Shown here piece after piece: positions 20,429 through 29,569 of a stretch of DNA of 50,078 nucleotides; within the stretch, counting starts at the first letter, position 1, and every line of letters starts with the position of its first letter. This stretch comes from Ruminococcus sp. (GTDB lineage: Bacteria > Bacillota > Clostridia > Oscillospirales > Ruminococcaceae), in the NCBI GenBank assembly GCA_017542475.1, contig JAFXXD010000048.1, positions 1 to 50,078 on the forward strand. Direction: 5' to 3'. A program made the translations under genes and the position numbers. The notes under the pieces are model-generated. The model was given only the letters and a program-made list of their open reading frames with translations, was not told where the DNA came from and did no database searches.

Positions 20429-21946
20429 TCAGCTCCTGTTTTTCCGCAGATCAAGAACGACTGTAAGCTGTTTCCTTCTGAACAGCATTACCAGCCCGAA
20501 ATACATCAGCGTAAATGCCAAGCCCCCGAACAGCGTTCTGACAAGAAGGCTGCTGATGACAATGAGTCTTCCGAAGCTGAAATATAGTATAACGGCAGGG
20601 ATAACGCTGAGAAGCAGTGATACAGCACACTCCGCCGTTATCCTACCGGTGTTCTCGGTCCCGTGCTTTTTAAGACAGTGCAGCAGCAGGAAGTAGGATA
20701 TGACATACGAGAAACTCGTCGATAATGCGATACCCATATGCCTGAGAAGCTTTACGGACAGCAGGTTTAGCACGATATTGCACACGAGAGCAAATACCTT
20801 TATCTTTACTGGCGTTTTTGTGTCCTGCATTGCATAAAAGCCGCGTATAAAATAGGACTGCATCCCCATCGGCAATACTCCGACCGCATAGCATATCATA
20901 CTTTCGGATACGACCTTTGCTGCCGTGTCGCTGAACTGGCCGTGACGGAATATCAGTGCCACGATGTCGTTTGCGTTGAAGATGAGAAACACCGAAACAG
21001 GGCTCAGCAGAAAGCACAGTGCGGACGCATATTTCCTGAACTCGGCACTGAATTCCTCTTTCTTCCCGCCAGCCAGAAGCTTTGAAAAGAAGGGGAATGT
21101 GGCTGTCATTATTGCCGTTGCTATCATCGAGGAAGCGATGTTTCCAATGGTACCCGCATATCCCAGTCCCGATATAGTTCCCTCATCAAGAAAAGATGCG
21201 AGGTTCCTGTCCACTATCAGGCTCATCGACGAGGCAAGGTCCTCGATCAGGAGCGGGATAGTGAGTATGACCATATTCCTTGTGTGCTCTTCCCTCACAT
21301 CAATGCGCGGGGTATATCTGAAAGGAGCTTTCAGACGCACGCCGAACAGTATCATTCCAAGTCCCAGAAGGTGTGCAGTAACTGTGCCCACGCTGAGGAG
21401 GAACGAGTGCTCTGCTGTTGAGATAAACGTGAACAGTATCACAACTATGTTCGTCACCACTCCGTAGAGTGCGGTGCCGATATAGAAGCTGTTCGCCTGC
21501 ATATACGCCTGATACAGGTAGGCGAGGATTATCGGATATATGGAGAATATCACTATCCTCAGCATAAGCACGGATATGCGTTCGGTCTCGTCAGGCAGAC
21601 CGCTTGCGAAAAACTTCAGGACTATCCTCGGGAAAAGCTCGACAAGGAGACAGCCGGCCGACATTATCAACAGGCTGATATTGGTAAGATTCGAGGTAAA
21701 GCGGCTCTTCTCGCCGCTGCTTTCGATCCTCTGATAGCACGGGATGAAATTGATATTTATCGCCGTCGCCAGCGAGGTGAATATCAGCGTAGGTATACTG
21801 TTCGTCAGCACGAAGGCGTCGCTTATGCTGCCAGCGCCGAACTTGTATGCTACCAGCAGCTCGCGCCCGAAGCCCAGTATCTTCGATATCACGGTGCACA
21901 GCATCAGCAGGGCTGAAACCTGCAGTATCTTATTCTTCTTTGACAT
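20429..21946 (-). CDS. murJ: MurJ/MviN-family lipid-linked glycan flippase
   Basis: 505 aa with about 14 hydrophobic helices. The N-terminus has ISKILGFGRELLVAYKFGAG followed by SISDAFVLTNSIP, diagnostic of the MurJ/MviN branch of the MOP flippase superfamily. Also typical are DRNLASFLDEGTISGLGYAG and PMGMQSYFIRGFYAMQDTKT. MurJ moves lipid II across the membrane. A copy embedded in a polysaccharide operon may instead, or also, flip the undecaprenyl-linked product of this cluster, taking the place of a Wzx protein, which is not seen. The housekeeping murJ may lie elsewhere. Confidence 0.92.
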   Translation of the reverse strand: MSKKNKILQVSALLMLCTVISKILGFGRELLVAYKFGAGSISDAFVLTNSIPTLIFTSLATAININFIPCYQRIESSGEKSRFTSNLTNISLLIMSAGCLLVELFPRIVLKFFASGLPDETERISVLMLRIVIFSIYPIILAYLYQAYMQANSFYIGTALYGVVTNIVVILFTFISTAEHSFLLSVGTVTAHLLGLGMILFGVRLKAPFRYTPRIDVREEHTRNMVILTIPLLIEDLASSMSLIVDRNLASFLDEGTISGLGYAGTIGNIASSMIATAIMTATFPFFSKLLAGGKKEEFSAEFRKYASALCFLLSPVSVFLIFNANDIVALIFRHGQFSDTAAKVVSESMICYAVGVLPMGMQSYFIRGFYAMQDTKTPVKIKVFALVCNIVLNLLSVKLLRHMGIALSTSFSYVISYFLLLHCLKKHGTENTGRITAECAVSLLLSVIPAVILYFSFGRLIVISSLLVRTLFGGLAFTLMYFGLVMLFRRKQLTVVLDLRKNRS

Positions 21947-21976
21947 CTTATATAAACCTGCCGCTCACCCCTGCCG

Positions 21977-23305
21977 TCACAGTCTCCAGAACCGCAGTCC
22001 CGATGCCTTCAGCTCGTCCATACGGTAGAGGCTTTTGACGTCGATGAGCACCTTTTCGTCGTCGGGGATACCGTCCTTGAAGAGGGCTTTCAGCTGCATC
22101 ATCGACAGCGAGCGGTATTCGCTGTGACCTACTGCGACGATTATACAGTCAGCCTTGGGAATGCTGTCTAAGGGGACGACGTCCACGCCGTACTCCTGCT
22201 TTGCTACGGCGACATCTGCCCAGCCGTCGGTGACTATCGGGGATATCTCGTATTCCCTCAGGCGTTCGATGATATCGACTACCTTGCTGTTGCGGGTGTC
22301 GGGACAATTCTCCTTGAAGGTTATGCCGAGTATGACCACGGTCGCCTTCTTGGGAGCCATTCCCGCCTCTATCATCTGCTTTATGGACGCGTCGGCGACG
22401 TATGCTCCCATACTGTCATTGACCTTTCTGCCATTTAGGATTATCCTGCTGTGGTAACCGAGCTTTTCAGCCACGTTGGTGAGGTAGTACGGGTCTACGC
22501 CTATACAGTGTCCGCCCACGAGACCCGGCTTGAAGCCGAGCGCGTTCCACTTGGTGTTCATACCTGCCAGCACCTCGGCGGTGTCGATGCCGAGCTTGTC
22601 GCAGATGATAGCTATCTCGTTCATAAAGGCGATATTTATGTCACGCTGGCTGTTCTCGACGACCTTCACTGCTTCTGCGGTCTTGATGTCGGAGACCATA
22701 AACGTGCCTGCCCTGATGATGATATCGTAGACCTTCTGTATCTCAGCGGCGGATTCCGCGTCCGTTCCCGATACGACCTTGCGTATGGACGTGAGCGTGT
22801 GGACTCTGTCGCCCGGGTTTATTCTCTCGGGGCTGTAGCCTATCTTCCAGTCGACGCCGCATTTCAGTCCCGATTCCTTCTCAATTATGGGGACGCAGAT
22901 GTCCTCGGTGACCCCGGGGTAGACGGTGGACTCGAATACGACGATCGAGCCTGCCGAAAGGTTCTGACCGATAGTCCGTGATGCGGCTTCAACGGGTCTG
23001 AGGTCGGGGCTCTTGTCTTCGTTTACGGGGGTGGGGACAGCCACGATTATAAAGCGTGCCTCCTTCAGCCTTGCGGGGTCTGAGGTAAACTCCACAGCCG
23101 TATCCTTTATAGCCTCGCCGACTTCGTTTGTCGCGTCTATGCCGTTCCTGTATTCGTTCACGCGCTTTTCGTTTATATCGAAGCCGATAACGGGGATATG
23201 CTTCGCAAACTCGACTGCGATGGGCATACCGACGTAGCCCAGTCCGACAAGCGCGAGCTTTTCGTTTCCTGTTATCAGTCCGCAGTAAATGTCATCAAAT
23301 CTCAT
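21977..23305 (-). CDS. wbpA: UDP-GlcNAc 6-dehydrogenase (WbpA/TviB-like nucleotide-sugar dehydrogenase)
   Basis: 442 aa. The open frame extends to 23620, but I start at ATG 23305 (MRFDDIYCGLI), with GGAGTG upstream and the preceding gene's stop just before it. The N-terminal NAD domain has LALVGLGYVGMPIAVEFAKH. The central region has FESTVYPGVTEDICVP and SPERINPGD, and the catalytic Cys lies in GGHCIGVDPYYL. LGITFKENCPDTRNSKVVDI closes the UDP-binding domain. The enzyme oxidises the 6-OH of UDP-GlcNAc or a related sugar to a uronic acid with NAD. With wbpB, wbpD and wbpE adjacent, the UDP-GlcNAcA assignment is favoured. Confidence 0.9.
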   Translation of the reverse strand: MRFDDIYCGLITGNEKLALVGLGYVGMPIAVEFAKHIPVIGFDINEKRVNEYRNGIDATNEVGEAIKDTAVEFTSDPARLKEARFIIVAVPTPVNEDKSPDLRPVEAASRTIGQNLSAGSIVVFESTVYPGVTEDICVPIIEKESGLKCGVDWKIGYSPERINPGDRVHTLTSIRKVVSGTDAESAAEIQKVYDIIIRAGTFMVSDIKTAEAVKVVENSQRDINIAFMNEIAIICDKLGIDTAEVLAGMNTKWNALGFKPGLVGGHCIGVDPYYLTNVAEKLGYHSRIILNGRKVNDSMGAYVADASIKQMIEAGMAPKKATVVILGITFKENCPDTRNSKVVDIIERLREYEISPIVTDGWADVAVAKQEYGVDVVPLDSIPKADCIIVAVGHSEYRSLSMMQLKALFKDGIPDDEKVLIDVKSLYRMDELKASGLRFWRL

Positions 23306-23322
23306 ATCGTTCACTCCATAGT

Positions 23323-24444
23323 TCAGCTGATGATAGTATCTGTTACCAGTGCGATGTCTTCCTCGGTAAGGTAGGGGTGCATGGGCAGGCTGAGCACACG
23401 CTCCGTGGCATAGAGGGTATTCGGGAACATCTCGTCCGAAAGCTTCATATCCGCATAAGCCTTCTGCTGATGCAGTCCGCGAGGATAGTATATCATCGAG
23501 GGTATCCCTTTCTCCTTTAGCTTTGCCTGTATTTCGCCGCGCTCCCCGGAGCTGCCGAAGAGGACGGTGTACTGCGCCCAGCTCGAATAGAAGCCCTCGG
23601 GCACAGCGGGCGTTTTGCACACCGCGGAAAGGCGCTCCGTATAGAGCTCTGCCGCCCTGTTCACTGCGGCAAGCTCATAGTCCCTGAAGGCCTTCAGCTT
23701 CGGGAGCAGGACAGCCGCCTGAATCGTGTCGAGGCGCGAGTTCATACCTATCTCGCGGTTGTCGTATTTATCGGTCGGGCTCTTGCCCTGCGCCCTCAGC
23801 GAGCGCAGCCTCTCGGCGGTATCGTCGTCATCGGTGAAGACTGCTCCGCCATCTCCGTAGCAGCCGAGCGGCTTTGCGGGAAAGAACGAGGTAGTTGACA
23901 TATCGCCGAACGAGCACGCCAGCTTTCCACGGATATTTCCGCCGAAGCCCTGTGCGCCGTCCTCGAGCACCTTCAGCCCGTACTTTTCCGCGATGGGGAG
24001 TATCCTGTCATAGTCGGCGGGCTGTCCGAACAGGTCAACGGGGACGATGACCCGCGGTCTGAGCCTGCCCTCCGCGATAACACGCTGTATCTGTGCTTCG
24101 AGGGCTTCTGCGCTCATATTGAAGGTATCGGGGTCTATATCCACGAGCACGGGCGTGGCGCCGAGTATCGAGGCAGTCCCCGCAGACGCGAAGTAGGTGA
24201 AATCCGACGTGAACACGGCGTCTCCCGCGCCCACGCCCCATATCATCAGCGCGAGCTGGAGGGCGTCCGTGCCGTTGCCGCAGGTGACGCAGTGCTTCCT
24301 GCCGACATAAGCCGCCAGCTCGTTTTCGAGCTCCGCCACGGGCTTTCCGAGTATGAAGGCGGAGCTTTCTATCGCGTTCCGCATACCCGCGTCTATTTCA
24401 TTTTTCAGTGCATTGTACTGTGCTTTCAGGTCTCTGAACTGCAT
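23323..24444 (-). CDS. wbpE: UDP-3-keto-sugar aminotransferase (WbpE-like, DegT family)
   Basis: 373 aa PLP enzyme. The visible signatures are CVTCGNGTDALQLALMIWGV (phosphate binding), VDLFGQPADYDRILPIA, KVLEDGAQGFGG, and the PLP Lys in TSFFPAKPLGCYGDGGAVF, then REIGMNSRLDTIQAAVL. It matches WbpE/WlbC-type enzymes that transfer an amino group from glutamate to UDP-3-keto-GlcNAcA. Its start coincides with the wbpD stop (zero gap), and its stop is 17 nt before wbpA, so it is tightly coupled to both. It is clearly different from the second DegT enzyme at 19090-20370. Confidence 0.92.
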   Translation of the reverse strand: MQFRDLKAQYNALKNEIDAGMRNAIESSAFILGKPVAELENELAAYVGRKHCVTCGNGTDALQLALMIWGVGAGDAVFTSDFTYFASAGTASILGATPVLVDIDPDTFNMSAEALEAQIQRVIAEGRLRPRVIVPVDLFGQPADYDRILPIAEKYGLKVLEDGAQGFGGNIRGKLACSFGDMSTTSFFPAKPLGCYGDGGAVFTDDDDTAERLRSLRAQGKSPTDKYDNREIGMNSRLDTIQAAVLLPKLKAFRDYELAAVNRAAELYTERLSAVCKTPAVPEGFYSSWAQYTVLFGSSGERGEIQAKLKEKGIPSMIYYPRGLHQQKAYADMKLSDEMFPNTLYATERVLSLPMHPYLTEEDIALVTDTIIS

Positions 24445-25011
24445 TTACACTATCTCCTCTAATCCGTTTTCGGTTTCCCTGTAGCTGCGCCTGCACTCGG
24501 GGCAGGCGAGAGAGCCGTCCAGCAGCTCACCGCACTCGCAGACCCAGCCTGCTCTTCTGGCGGGAACTCCGAGCATAAGCGCATACGCGGGCACGTCAGA
24601 TGTGACTACCGCTCCTGCGCCTATCAGGGCGCATCTGCCTATGGTGTGACCGCAGACTACCGTCGCGTTTGCGCCTATGGAGGCGCCCTCCTCAACGATC
24701 GTGCGGAGATAGCGCGCGCTTCCCTTGGGGTATTTCGCACGCGGAGTCAGGTCGTTCGTGAACACGCAGGATGGACCGCAGAACACGTAGTCCCCGAGCT
24801 CCACGCCCTCATATACGGACACGTTGTTCTGTATCTTTACGCCGTTTCCTATCCTTACATTGTTCGATACGTTCACATTCTGCCCGAGCGAGCAGTTCCT
24901 GCCTATCCTTGCTCCCGACTGTATGTGGCTGAAATGCCATATCCTTGTTCCTTCCCCGATCTCTGCGCCCTCATCGACGACACTTGTCGGGTGAACGAAA
25001 TAATCGCCCAT
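24445..25011 (-). CDS. wbpD: UDP-3-amino-sugar N-acetyltransferase (WbpD-like, left-handed beta helix) with zinc ribbon
   Basis: 188 aa. Hexapeptide-repeat acyltransferase: AEIGEGTRIWHFSHIQSGA, IGRNCSLGQNVNVSNNV, IGNGVKIQNNVSVYEGV, and VFTNDLTPRAKYP, then GASIGANATVVCGHTIG. These match the WbpD/WlbB acetyltransferases that acetylate the 3-amino group with acetyl-CoA. The C-terminus (about 160-185) carries a four-Cys ribbon, CECG and CPEC, as seen in several members. Start ATG at 25011 lies 4 nt after the wbpB stop. Confidence 0.92.
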   Translation of the reverse strand: MGDYFVHPTSVVDEGAEIGEGTRIWHFSHIQSGARIGRNCSLGQNVNVSNNVRIGNGVKIQNNVSVYEGVELGDYVFCGPSCVFTNDLTPRAKYPKGSARYLRTIVEEGASIGANATVVCGHTIGRCALIGAGAVVTSDVPAYALMLGVPARRAGWVCECGELLDGSLACPECRRSYRETENGLEEIV

Positions 25012-25015
25012 AGCC

Positions 25016-26098
25016 TTACTGCTCCTTGTCGAATCTGCCGACGAAATCCAGCGTCGAGCAGCTGCCGAGCGGCAGCTTTACGGGTCTGTGCTCCGCTGCC
25101 GACTTATATATAGCGAGCACGAGCTCCAGCGCACGTTTTCCTGCCTCGCCGTCAACGTAGGGCTGACGGTGCGTCTTTATTGCGTCGATGACGTCAGCAT
25201 ACAGCGGCGTATGACCGTACCCGTACACATTTGGCGGATTCTCTGCATACACAGCCTTTACGTGCTCGGGGTCGTCAGCTCCGTCCGCAAACGCCCACTC
25301 CTCGATGATATTGTCAGAGGTGCCCGCAGCCTTAGCGGTGCCTGTCTGACCGAATATGTAAAGCGTTTCCTCAAGGTTTTTCGGGTAGACGTTGGTCGTG
25401 CCCTCGATAAGTCCGTAGGAGCCGTTGGAGAACTTTATTATAGCCATACCGAGGTCCTCGCCCTCAAGGTAGGGGTGCTCGAGCTGGTCGGTGTAAGCCA
25501 TCACCTCGTCGATGTCGTCACCCATCATCCACCTGAGAAGGTCGATGTTGTGTATGCACTGGTTCATCAGGCAGCCGCCGTCCTGCGCCCATGTTCCGCG
25601 CCACGGAGCCTGATCGTAGTATTGCTTGCCGCGGTTCCAGCGAACGTGGGCTGCTCCGTGCGAGAGTCGCCCGAATCTGCCGCCCTCGAGAGCCTTTCTG
25701 ATGTACTGTATGGATTTGTTGAAGCGATTCTGGTGATTGGCGCACACTACGACGCCCTTTTCCTTTCCCGCTTTTATTATCGCGTCTGCGTCGGCTATAG
25801 AGAGCGCAATCGGTTTCTCTATGATAACATTGCAGCCCGCATTGATACAGTCTATCGCGATCTGCGCGTGCTTGCCGCTCTCGGTCGCGATGGCGACGAG
25901 CTCTGGGCGCTCGTTCGCGAGCATCTCCTTGTAATCGGTGTATTGCTTCACGCTGCTGCCGAGGGAGAACCTCTCAGCCTTTTCAGCTGTATTTTCGGGA
26001 ATGATGTCGCATATCGCGGCTATCTCGAGCGAATTGTTCTTTGCGGCTTCGATGTGGTTGGGAGATATTCTTCCGCAGCCGATAAGCGCGTATTTCAT
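25016..26098 (-). CDS. wbpB: UDP-GlcNAcA 3-dehydrogenase (WbpB-like, Gfo/Idh/MocA family)
   Basis: 360 aa. The N-terminal Rossmann fold opens MKYALIGCGRISPNHIEAAK, followed by AICDIIPENTAEKAE. The next conserved block is the family's EKPIALSIADADAI, with Lys for catalysis and hydride transfer. The HQNRFNKSIQYIRKALEGG stretch and GGCLMNQCIHNIDLLRWMMG are characteristic of WbpB/WlbA. These enzymes oxidise the 3-OH of UDP-GlcNAc-uronate with NAD, the reaction coupled to WbpE. It is followed by wbpD 4 nt later. Confidence 0.92.
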   Translation of the reverse strand: MKYALIGCGRISPNHIEAAKNNSLEIAAICDIIPENTAEKAERFSLGSSVKQYTDYKEMLANERPELVAIATESGKHAQIAIDCINAGCNVIIEKPIALSIADADAIIKAGKEKGVVVCANHQNRFNKSIQYIRKALEGGRFGRLSHGAAHVRWNRGKQYYDQAPWRGTWAQDGGCLMNQCIHNIDLLRWMMGDDIDEVMAYTDQLEHPYLEGEDLGMAIIKFSNGSYGLIEGTTNVYPKNLEETLYIFGQTGTAKAAGTSDNIIEEWAFADGADDPEHVKAVYAENPPNVYGYGHTPLYADVIDAIKTHRQPYVDGEAGKRALELVLAIYKSAAEHRPVKLPLGSCSTLDFVGRFDKEQ

Positions 26099-26117
26099 AT
26101 GTCAGACCTCCGTGGTA

Positions 26118-27233
26118 TCACAGTTTACCTGCGAGCTTGTGTGCTTCTTTGGCAAGCTTGTATATGAGCGTATCGTCCTCAGTGGCGAACTCGCTGCACT
26201 GGTGGGTGGGAGCATTCATTATATCCTCGAATTCCTTGTCGGATAGCTTCATCTGCTTCTTTATGTATGAGATGTATCCGTTCATCATTTCCTCGTCGTA
26301 CAGCGGCTCCGACAGCTCTGCCAGTGCTTCGCTGCGGGTCATCTGTCCCGATACTATCATACTTGAAAGGTGCGACGTCCTCTTATCCACGCCGAACTTC
26401 TTCGGGAACCAGTAAAGCTGTACAAAGGCGGTGAGGATATTCTCGAGGTGCTTGCGTCCGTAATACTCGAATCCGCAGAATTCGTTCAGCTCCCTGAAGG
26501 CGCGGGCACGGTTGTAGTTGATATAGTCGAGCGGTCTCGGCGACTTTATACCCAGCAGCTTGTCATCTATCCCGCGCTGCAGCGAGGATATGAACCTGAG
26601 CTTGTCTATCGGCTTTGTGCCGTAGTGCCTGTGTATATCCTTCAGATTCACGATGTCGCTTGCCTTGTATGTGTTTCCCTTCTGGAGTATGGACTCCAGC
26701 GCGAAGTTGCCGCCGCTGAAAAAGTATTTTATCTTTTCCTCTTTCATCTTCCTGTAGAGGAAGGCGAACAGAACGTTGTCCTGCGGAACGGCTATATTCG
26801 GCACACCTGCTCTCATATAAGCCAGAGTCAGGGCGTTGAACTGCTCGGCATCGGGAGTTATCACCTCGTAGTCGAAGTGCGTGGCTTCGATGAGCTTCCT
26901 GATGTTGTTCTTTGATATCTCGGTGTCGTAGCCGTCGTCAATGTGGACAGCCAGCACCCTGAGCCTCCATTTATAGCCGAGATATGCGAGGTAGGAGGAA
27001 TCCAGACCTCCCGATATGCCCATTATGCAGTCGTATTTCCTGCCTCTGCCGTTCCTCTTGACCTCGGCAAGCAGGGCGCGGAGCTTCCTCTGTCCCTCCT
27101 TGTTGGGAAAATATGTGGTCTTTCTCGCTTCGATGGCGTCCCTGCAATAATTGCAGACGCCGCTGCTGTCGAATCTTATAGTCGGATCTGATGAATCGTC
27201 CATTACGCATCGCGTGCATCTTTTAATGCTCAT
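26118..27233 (-). CDS. N-acetyl sugar amidotransferase (WbpG-like PP-loop enzyme)
   Basis: 371 aa. N-terminal Cys pairs CTRCVMDDSSDP and CNYC (probable metal site), then a PP-loop ATP pyrophosphatase motif SGGLDSSYLAYLGYKW. The family (WbpG, PseA/LegG-related) converts an N-acetyl group of an activated sugar into an acetamidino group, with ammonia delivered by HisH/HisF-like partners. No hisH/hisF homologue is present in the window, so ammonia delivery is unexplained. It lies 19 nt upstream of wbpB in the same operon. The order and content mirror the Pseudomonas B-band O-antigen type pathway for diamino-uronic acids. Confidence 0.9.
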   Translation of the reverse strand: MSIKRCTRCVMDDSSDPTIRFDSSGVCNYCRDAIEARKTTYFPNKEGQRKLRALLAEVKRNGRGRKYDCIMGISGGLDSSYLAYLGYKWRLRVLAVHIDDGYDTEISKNNIRKLIEATHFDYEVITPDAEQFNALTLAYMRAGVPNIAVPQDNVLFAFLYRKMKEEKIKYFFSGGNFALESILQKGNTYKASDIVNLKDIHRHYGTKPIDKLRFISSLQRGIDDKLLGIKSPRPLDYINYNRARAFRELNEFCGFEYYGRKHLENILTAFVQLYWFPKKFGVDKRTSHLSSMIVSGQMTRSEALAELSEPLYDEEMMNGYISYIKKQMKLSDKEFEDIMNAPTHQCSEFATEDDTLIYKLAKEAHKLAGKL

Positions 27234-27279
27234 TTTTTTTATTACCTCTTTTAATATGTACTGACAAGCGTCAGGCGAC

Positions 27280-28428
27280 TTACAGATACCTTTTGTAAGC
27301 CTTGTAGAGCTGCTTCTTTTCGTTTTCCCAGTTCAGGGAACAGTTGGCTGCTTCAAGCGCGGCACTGTATGCGTCTCTTCCTTTTGCCTTCATTTTTACT
27401 ATGGCATCTGCAATGCTGTCGGGGTCATACGGATCAAACGTCATACCTACGCCGTATCCGTTTATTATTCTTGACATCTCGGGAAGCTCCGAGCCTATTA
27501 TGGGTGTGCCGCACTGTATGCTCTCAAAGAGCTTGTTCGGGAGTGCAAAGTAATAGCTTTTGTACTGCGGGATGATCGGTGCGGCACAGAGGTCGGAGGC
27601 ACCTATGTATTTCCAGAGCTCGCTGTGCGGCACCGCATCGAGTATGCAAACCCTGTCGGTCAGGTTCTTAGCCGCGACCATTCTGCAAAGATATTTCCTG
27701 TATTCGGGAGTGTCCGCATTTCCGAGCAGTACGAGCTTGACGTCGCGGCTGAGCTTTGCGACCGCTTCTATCAGCTTTTCGACGCCTCTGTTTCTGCTTA
27801 GTATCCCGTGATACATCACTATATAGGAGCCATCGCCGAAGTGATTGGTGAACCTTCTTCTCATATCTGCTGTCCCGCTCTCGCTTATATCCCATTTATC
27901 GGGAATATTCCTCACCACAACAGGAGGCTTTTTCAGTCCGTATATTCTCACCAGCTCATTTGCGATACTTGTGTTGACCACTATCGTGAAATCGGACCTC
28001 CTGATTATGAGATCCTCCCACAGCTTTATCATCTTCAATCGGAGCCGACTCCTTTTGACGTTTCTGCCAAGCTCGAATTCGTGTGAATCATATACGAGAC
28101 GTGTTTTCCTTCCAATCGAATAAAGCAAGCCGATAGTTGCTCCGACGAGGTCGTGTCCGCTGATGATATCGGGCTTTATTTTTCTGATATACCTTGCCCA
28201 CAGCAGAACGGAGATGATCCTGTTAACACCCGACGGAAGCTTGGAAAATGGTCTTGTTGTATACCTGTAGACCCTGAATCCGTCCACGTGATCTATGCGT
28301 CCTCTGTCGTCGGGGCTGCCTTTAGCCAGCACGCAGACCTCTGCGCCTGATTCCTCGCACAGATGCAGCTCTCTTTCATCTCTGCTTGCGTTTATCCATT
28401 CGCTTGCACAAACCTTCAATACTCTCAT
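27280..28428 (-). CDS. Family 4 glycosyltransferase, first gene of the glycan operon
   Basis: 382 aa from ATG 28428 (MRVLKVCASEWINAS), which has GGAGAT upstream; the open frame reaches 28452 without a ribosome site. GT-B fold: the N-terminal half includes PDIISGHDLVGATIGLLYSI and LVYDSHEFELGRNVKRS, and the C-terminal half has YIVMYHGILSRNRGVEKLIE, VKLVLLGNADTPEYRK, and PNKLFESIQCGTPIIGSELP with the donor-binding Glu. It most likely extends the lipid-linked oligosaccharide. A promoter is just upstream, so this is the operon's first gene. Confidence 0.9.
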   Translation of the reverse strand: MRVLKVCASEWINASRDERELHLCEESGAEVCVLAKGSPDDRGRIDHVDGFRVYRYTTRPFSKLPSGVNRIISVLLWARYIRKIKPDIISGHDLVGATIGLLYSIGRKTRLVYDSHEFELGRNVKRSRLRLKMIKLWEDLIIRRSDFTIVVNTSIANELVRIYGLKKPPVVVRNIPDKWDISESGTADMRRRFTNHFGDGSYIVMYHGILSRNRGVEKLIEAVAKLSRDVKLVLLGNADTPEYRKYLCRMVAAKNLTDRVCILDAVPHSELWKYIGASDLCAAPIIPQYKSYYFALPNKLFESIQCGTPIIGSELPEMSRIINGYGVGMTFDPYDPDSIADAIVKMKAKGRDAYSAALEAANCSLNWENEKKQLYKAYKRYL

Positions 28429-28489
28429 TGTGAATCTCCGCTCAATAAACATCTGTATGTACTGAAATCAATACAATATACCATTTTAT

Positions 28490-28519
28490 ATTATAATGCA
28501 TTCCGCCCGCACGTGTCAA
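28490..28519 (-). promoter_or_regulatory. Promoter of the glycan operon
   Basis: TTGACA (28514-28519), 18-nt spacer, TATAAT (28490-28495) on the minus strand. It is the only strong promoter found upstream of the tightly spaced genes down to 16901, so it probably drives the entire cluster. Confidence 0.75.
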
Positions 28520-28547
28520 GTCTTATCTCGGGGGGGGCAATAAGGAA

Positions 28548-28566
28548 GGGGACGCACAGCGTCCCC
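28548..28566 (-). terminator. Terminator-like hairpin after the uridine kinase gene
   Basis: GGGGACGC (28548-28555), loop ACA, GCGTCCCC (28559-28566), 8 nt past the stop codon. On the minus strand it is followed by TTCCTTATTG, a poor T-run, so termination may be partial. Confidence 0.65.
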
Positions 28567-28573
28567 ATTCGAG

Positions 28574-29494
28574 TCAGTATTTGAACTGTCCGCTGCCGAT
28601 GAACTCGCATATGAGCGAGTCGCGGGAAATATCCTTCTTATCGAGCGGCACGAGCTGCTCGAGCACCTCTGTCACGTCGGCGAGCTCGGGGACATCGCTC
28701 ATCTCGCGGAGCTGGTCTATGAGAGCATTGCGGTAGGCGTTGAGCTCATACGCCATAAAGGTGTCGATATCGTAGTCCGAGCGGTGCTTGTACGGCATTA
28801 TGTACTTGTTCTCGCCCGCCTCTACGCTGTGGAACATATTCATCGTCTCGCGCAGAGCACGCTTGCGGAAGTTCTTGTCGCGTATCATACGGCGCATAAG
28901 CCTCACCTTTGACGGGTGGAGTATGATATTGCCGCAGGTCACCCTTGTGCGCACGCTGACATAGAGCTTGGTGAGCTTGCTGTCGGGGACGAAGATAACG
29001 TTGGGATTGAGGGCATGTATGCCCTCGAATATGACGAGCTCTCCGGGCTTGCGGCGGAATTTTCTGCCTGTGTATTCACGCGTGGAGGATTTGAAGTCGT
29101 ACTGGGGTATCTCAAATTCCTCGCACATCTCTATCGCGAGGATATGCTCATTGAGCAGGTCGGCGTCGATGCGGTCGGGAGATTCGAGGTCCATTTTTCC
29201 GAGAGCGGCAAGCTCCTTTTCCTCCTGTGTGAGCGGGCAGAAGTAGTTGTCCATAGATATGGTATGCGTTTCGCAGCCTGCCTCGTCGAGAATTTTCTCT
29301 ATCATAAAGGCTGTGGTGGTCTTGCCCGAACCCGACGGTCCCGACAGCAGTATAACGGGCTTTTCGTTGCGGGCATTGATGATGTTTTCGGTTATCTTGC
29401 TGAGCTGGTAGTGGTACTCCTCGTTCACGGCGCTCACGTAGCCCTTGGGGTCGGAGCTGATACCGCTGTTTATTCTGGTAACTTCTATATTCAT
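28574..29494 (-). CDS. Uridine kinase / phosphoribulokinase-family nucleoside kinase, 306 aa
   Basis: P-loop kinase with Walker A GPSGSGKTTT near residue 52 and the uridine-kinase landmarks ISMDNYFCP, DLESPDRIDADLL and FEGIHALNP. Bacterial Udk is about 210 aa. This one has an N-terminal extension of about 40 residues and a longer C-terminal region (KHRSDYDIDTFMAYELN), which matches a 'uridine kinase-like' group common in Clostridia. The substrate is thus probably a nucleoside but is not certain. ATG at 29494 follows AAGGAG. It is separated from spoVS by that gene's terminator. Confidence 0.88.
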   Translation of the reverse strand: MNIEVTRINSGISSDPKGYVSAVNEEYHYQLSKITENIINARNEKPVILLSGPSGSGKTTTAFMIEKILDEAGCETHTISMDNYFCPLTQEEKELAALGKMDLESPDRIDADLLNEHILAIEMCEEFEIPQYDFKSSTREYTGRKFRRKPGELVIFEGIHALNPNVIFVPDSKLTKLYVSVRTRVTCGNIILHPSKVRLMRRMIRDKNFRKRALRETMNMFHSVEAGENKYIMPYKHRSDYDIDTFMAYELNAYRNALIDQLREMSDVPELADVTEVLEQLVPLDKKDISRDSLICEFIGSGQFKY

Positions 29495-29536
29495 GCTATG
29501 TCTCCTTGTGCAGATATACTGTCGCTGAAAAAAGCA

Positions 29537-29563
29537 AAGGCGGGCACGTTCACCGCCCGCCTT
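29537..29563 (-). terminator. spoVS terminator
   Basis: AAGGCGGGC (29537-29545) pairs with GCCCGCCTT (29555-29563). On the minus strand it is followed shortly by GCTTTTTTC. It starts 7 nt past the spoVS stop. Confidence 0.8.
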
Positions 29564-29569
29564 GATAAA

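Noticed and set aside
23306-23620. N-terminal extension of the WbpA frame
   Set aside because: The extra 105 codons overlap the end of wbpE in another frame, have no ribosome site and do not resemble the dehydrogenase family, which starts near MRFDDIYCGLI.
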